A stretch of DNA of 64,000 bases from Burkholderia catarinensis (GTDB lineage Bacteria; Pseudomonadota; Gammaproteobacteria; Burkholderiales; Burkholderiaceae). The position numbers and the translations under genes are program-made. The DNA lies in NCBI RefSeq assembly GCF_001883705.2, contig NZ_MDEQ02000007.1, positions 124,001 through 188,000 of the forward strand, in the 5' to 3' direction. Below the pieces are notes generated by a model. That model was not told the DNA's origin. It did no database searches and worked only from the letters and a program-made list of their open reading frames with translations. Of this stretch, positions 62,987-64,000 are shown in pieces (the stretch's first letter is position 1; every line of letters starts with the position of its first letter).

Positions 62987-64000
62987 TCACAATGGAAACA
63001 CGCCCGTCGCGACCGCGGCGAAGACCATCAGCACGGTGGCGGCGAACAGGAACGGAATCGTGAACTTCTGGTGCTCGGCAAGCTCGACGCCTGTCAGCCC
63101 GACGATCAGGAACGTCGCGGGCGTGAGCGGACTCACCGGGAAGCCGGTCGTCATCTGGCCGAGCAGCGCGGCCTGCGCCATCTGGATCGGCGGCACGCCC
63201 AGCAGCTTGCCGCTCTCCGCGAGCACCGGCAGCACGCCGAAGTAGAACGAATCGGGGTCGAACAGCAGGCTGAGCGGCATCGACAGCAGCCCGAGCACGA
63301 ACGGCATGTGGCGCGCATGCTCGACGGGCACGTGCGCGACGACGACTTCGGCCATCGCCTTCAGCATCCCCGTGCCGGACATGATGCCGGTGAACGCGCC
63401 GGCCGCGAGCAGTACGCTCGCCATCATCAGCGCGGCCTTCGCATGCGCGTCGATCCGCTCGCGCTGGGCCTGCACGTCCGGGTAGTTGATCACGAGCGCG
63501 GCCACCGTGCCGAGCATGAACATCACCATCGGGTCGACGATGCCCGACACCAGCGTGGCGAGCACGACGAGCGTCAGCGCGAGGTTGATCCGGAAGCGGC
63601 CCGGCCGGCGCAACGCGCGTTCGGCGTCGCTCAGCTCGCGCGGCGCGATCGCGAGCGACGCCGCGCCGGCGCGGTCGAGCCCGAGCCGTTTGGCTTCGCG
63701 CACACCGAGCACGTACGCGGTGCCGAACACGAACACGAGCCCGACGATCTGGACCGGAATCATCGGCATGAAGATCGCCGAGCCGGGGATGTGCAGGGCC
63801 GCCGACGCGCGCAGCATCGGCCCGACCCACGGCAGGAAATTGACGCCGGCCGCCATCGACGCGACGCACGCGAGGATGCGGCGATCCATCCCGAGCCGCG
63901 TATAGAGCGGCATCATCGCGGGCAGCGTGACGAGAAACGTGACGGCGCCCGAGCCGTCCAGATGGATCAGCAGCGCGAGCAGCGCCGAGCCCATCACGAT
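62987..64000 (-). CDS. CitMHS-family transporter (5' end outside window)
   Basis: At least 337 residues of a hydrophobic permease of the CitMHS (metal-citrate/H+ symporter) family; the frame runs off the right edge, so the N-terminus is missing. MMGSALLALLIHLDGSGAVTFLVTLPAMMPLYTRLGMDRRILACVASMAAGVNFLPWVGPMLRASAALHI is the conserved central region and the C-terminus is TVLMVFAAVATGVFPL. Transport of citrate or a similar polycarboxylate is typical; which one is used here is unknown. It is in the same orientation as the acyl-CoA dehydrogenase. Confidence 0.87.
   Translation of the reverse strand: MVMGSALLALLIHLDGSGAVTFLVTLPAMMPLYTRLGMDRRILACVASMAAGVNFLPWVGPMLRASAALHIPGSAIFMPMIPVQIVGLVFVFGTAYVLGVREAKRLGLDRAGAASLAIAPRELSDAERALRRPGRFRINLALTLVVLATLVSGIVDPMVMFMLGTVAALVINYPDVQAQRERIDAHAKAALMMASVLLAAGAFTGIMSGTGMLKAMAEVVVAHVPVEHARHMPFVLGLLSMPLSLLFDPDSFYFGVLPVLAESGKLLGVPPIQMAQAALLGQMTTGFPVSPLTPATFLIVGLTGVELAEHQKFTIPFLFAATVLMVFAAVATGVFPL

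Overview
The window is high-GC (roughly two thirds G+C), densely packed proteobacterial DNA. It is most consistent with a Burkholderia species, probably of the B. cepacia complex, because of the DUF4148 secreted proteins, a Burkholderia-type OmpC porin, many LysR regulators with catabolic genes, and a CbiG-CobJ fusion. The mix of accessory metabolism, remnants and a lower-GC patch suggests a secondary replicon or a variable chromosomal region; the sequence alone cannot settle this. No rRNA, tRNA or CRISPR array was seen.

Layout. 1-9.1 kb: the end of nuoN, an SDR/LysR/RidA group, the peroxide gene ohr, two tandem DUF4148 genes, an acquired-looking acyltransferase beside a truncated histidine kinase, a GNAT gene and ohrR. 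ohr and ohrR each carry the same 12-bp palindrome upstream. 9.1-12.4 kb: a GFA protein coupled to a 42-residue peptide, nitronate monooxygenase, and a lipoprotein/secreted-protein pair. 12.4-17 kb: an RNA-repair island with HD-Pnk and an RNA ligase on one strand and RtcB-PrfH on the other, separated by 0.73 kb that holds a possible leader-peptide/attenuator. 17-22.7 kb: an MFS transporter abutted by a truncated insertion sequence, then a lower-GC patch with an F420-reductase-like gene, a GlcG/HbpS protein, a LysR and a YCII protein.

22.7-27.4 kb: a one-strand catabolic operon (CoA-transferase, HMG-CoA-lyase-like enzyme, VOC protein, alpha/beta hydrolase, LysR). Its promoter region carries two CCTTTC-N7-GAAAGG-type boxes that recur upstream of the MFS gene at 17.37 kb. 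28-33.5 kb: small secreted/lipoprotein genes and a complete PotABCD-type ABC importer. 33.8-45.2 kb: an RBBP9-like hydrolase, MFS, BKACE enzyme, TauD dioxygenase, quinone oxidoreductase and a UspA fusion, divergent from a MalT-like LuxR activator, a porin and a GST. 45.3-48.2 kb: a MarR/MFS pair with twin operators, a secreted protein and an EamA transporter remnant.

48.2-57 kb is a cobalamin (corrin ring) cluster in two divergent arms: cobM-cobK-cbiD-cobL leftward and cobG-cobH-cobI-cbiG/cobJ rightward, with a cobalamin riboswitch leading the rightward arm. It mixes the oxygen-dependent enzyme CobG with CbiD and CbiG from the anaerobic route. 57-64 kb holds an MFS/LysR divergent pair, a secreted GH18 chitinase with two chitin-binding modules, and an IclR / acyl-CoA dehydrogenase / CitMHS transporter group that runs off the right edge.
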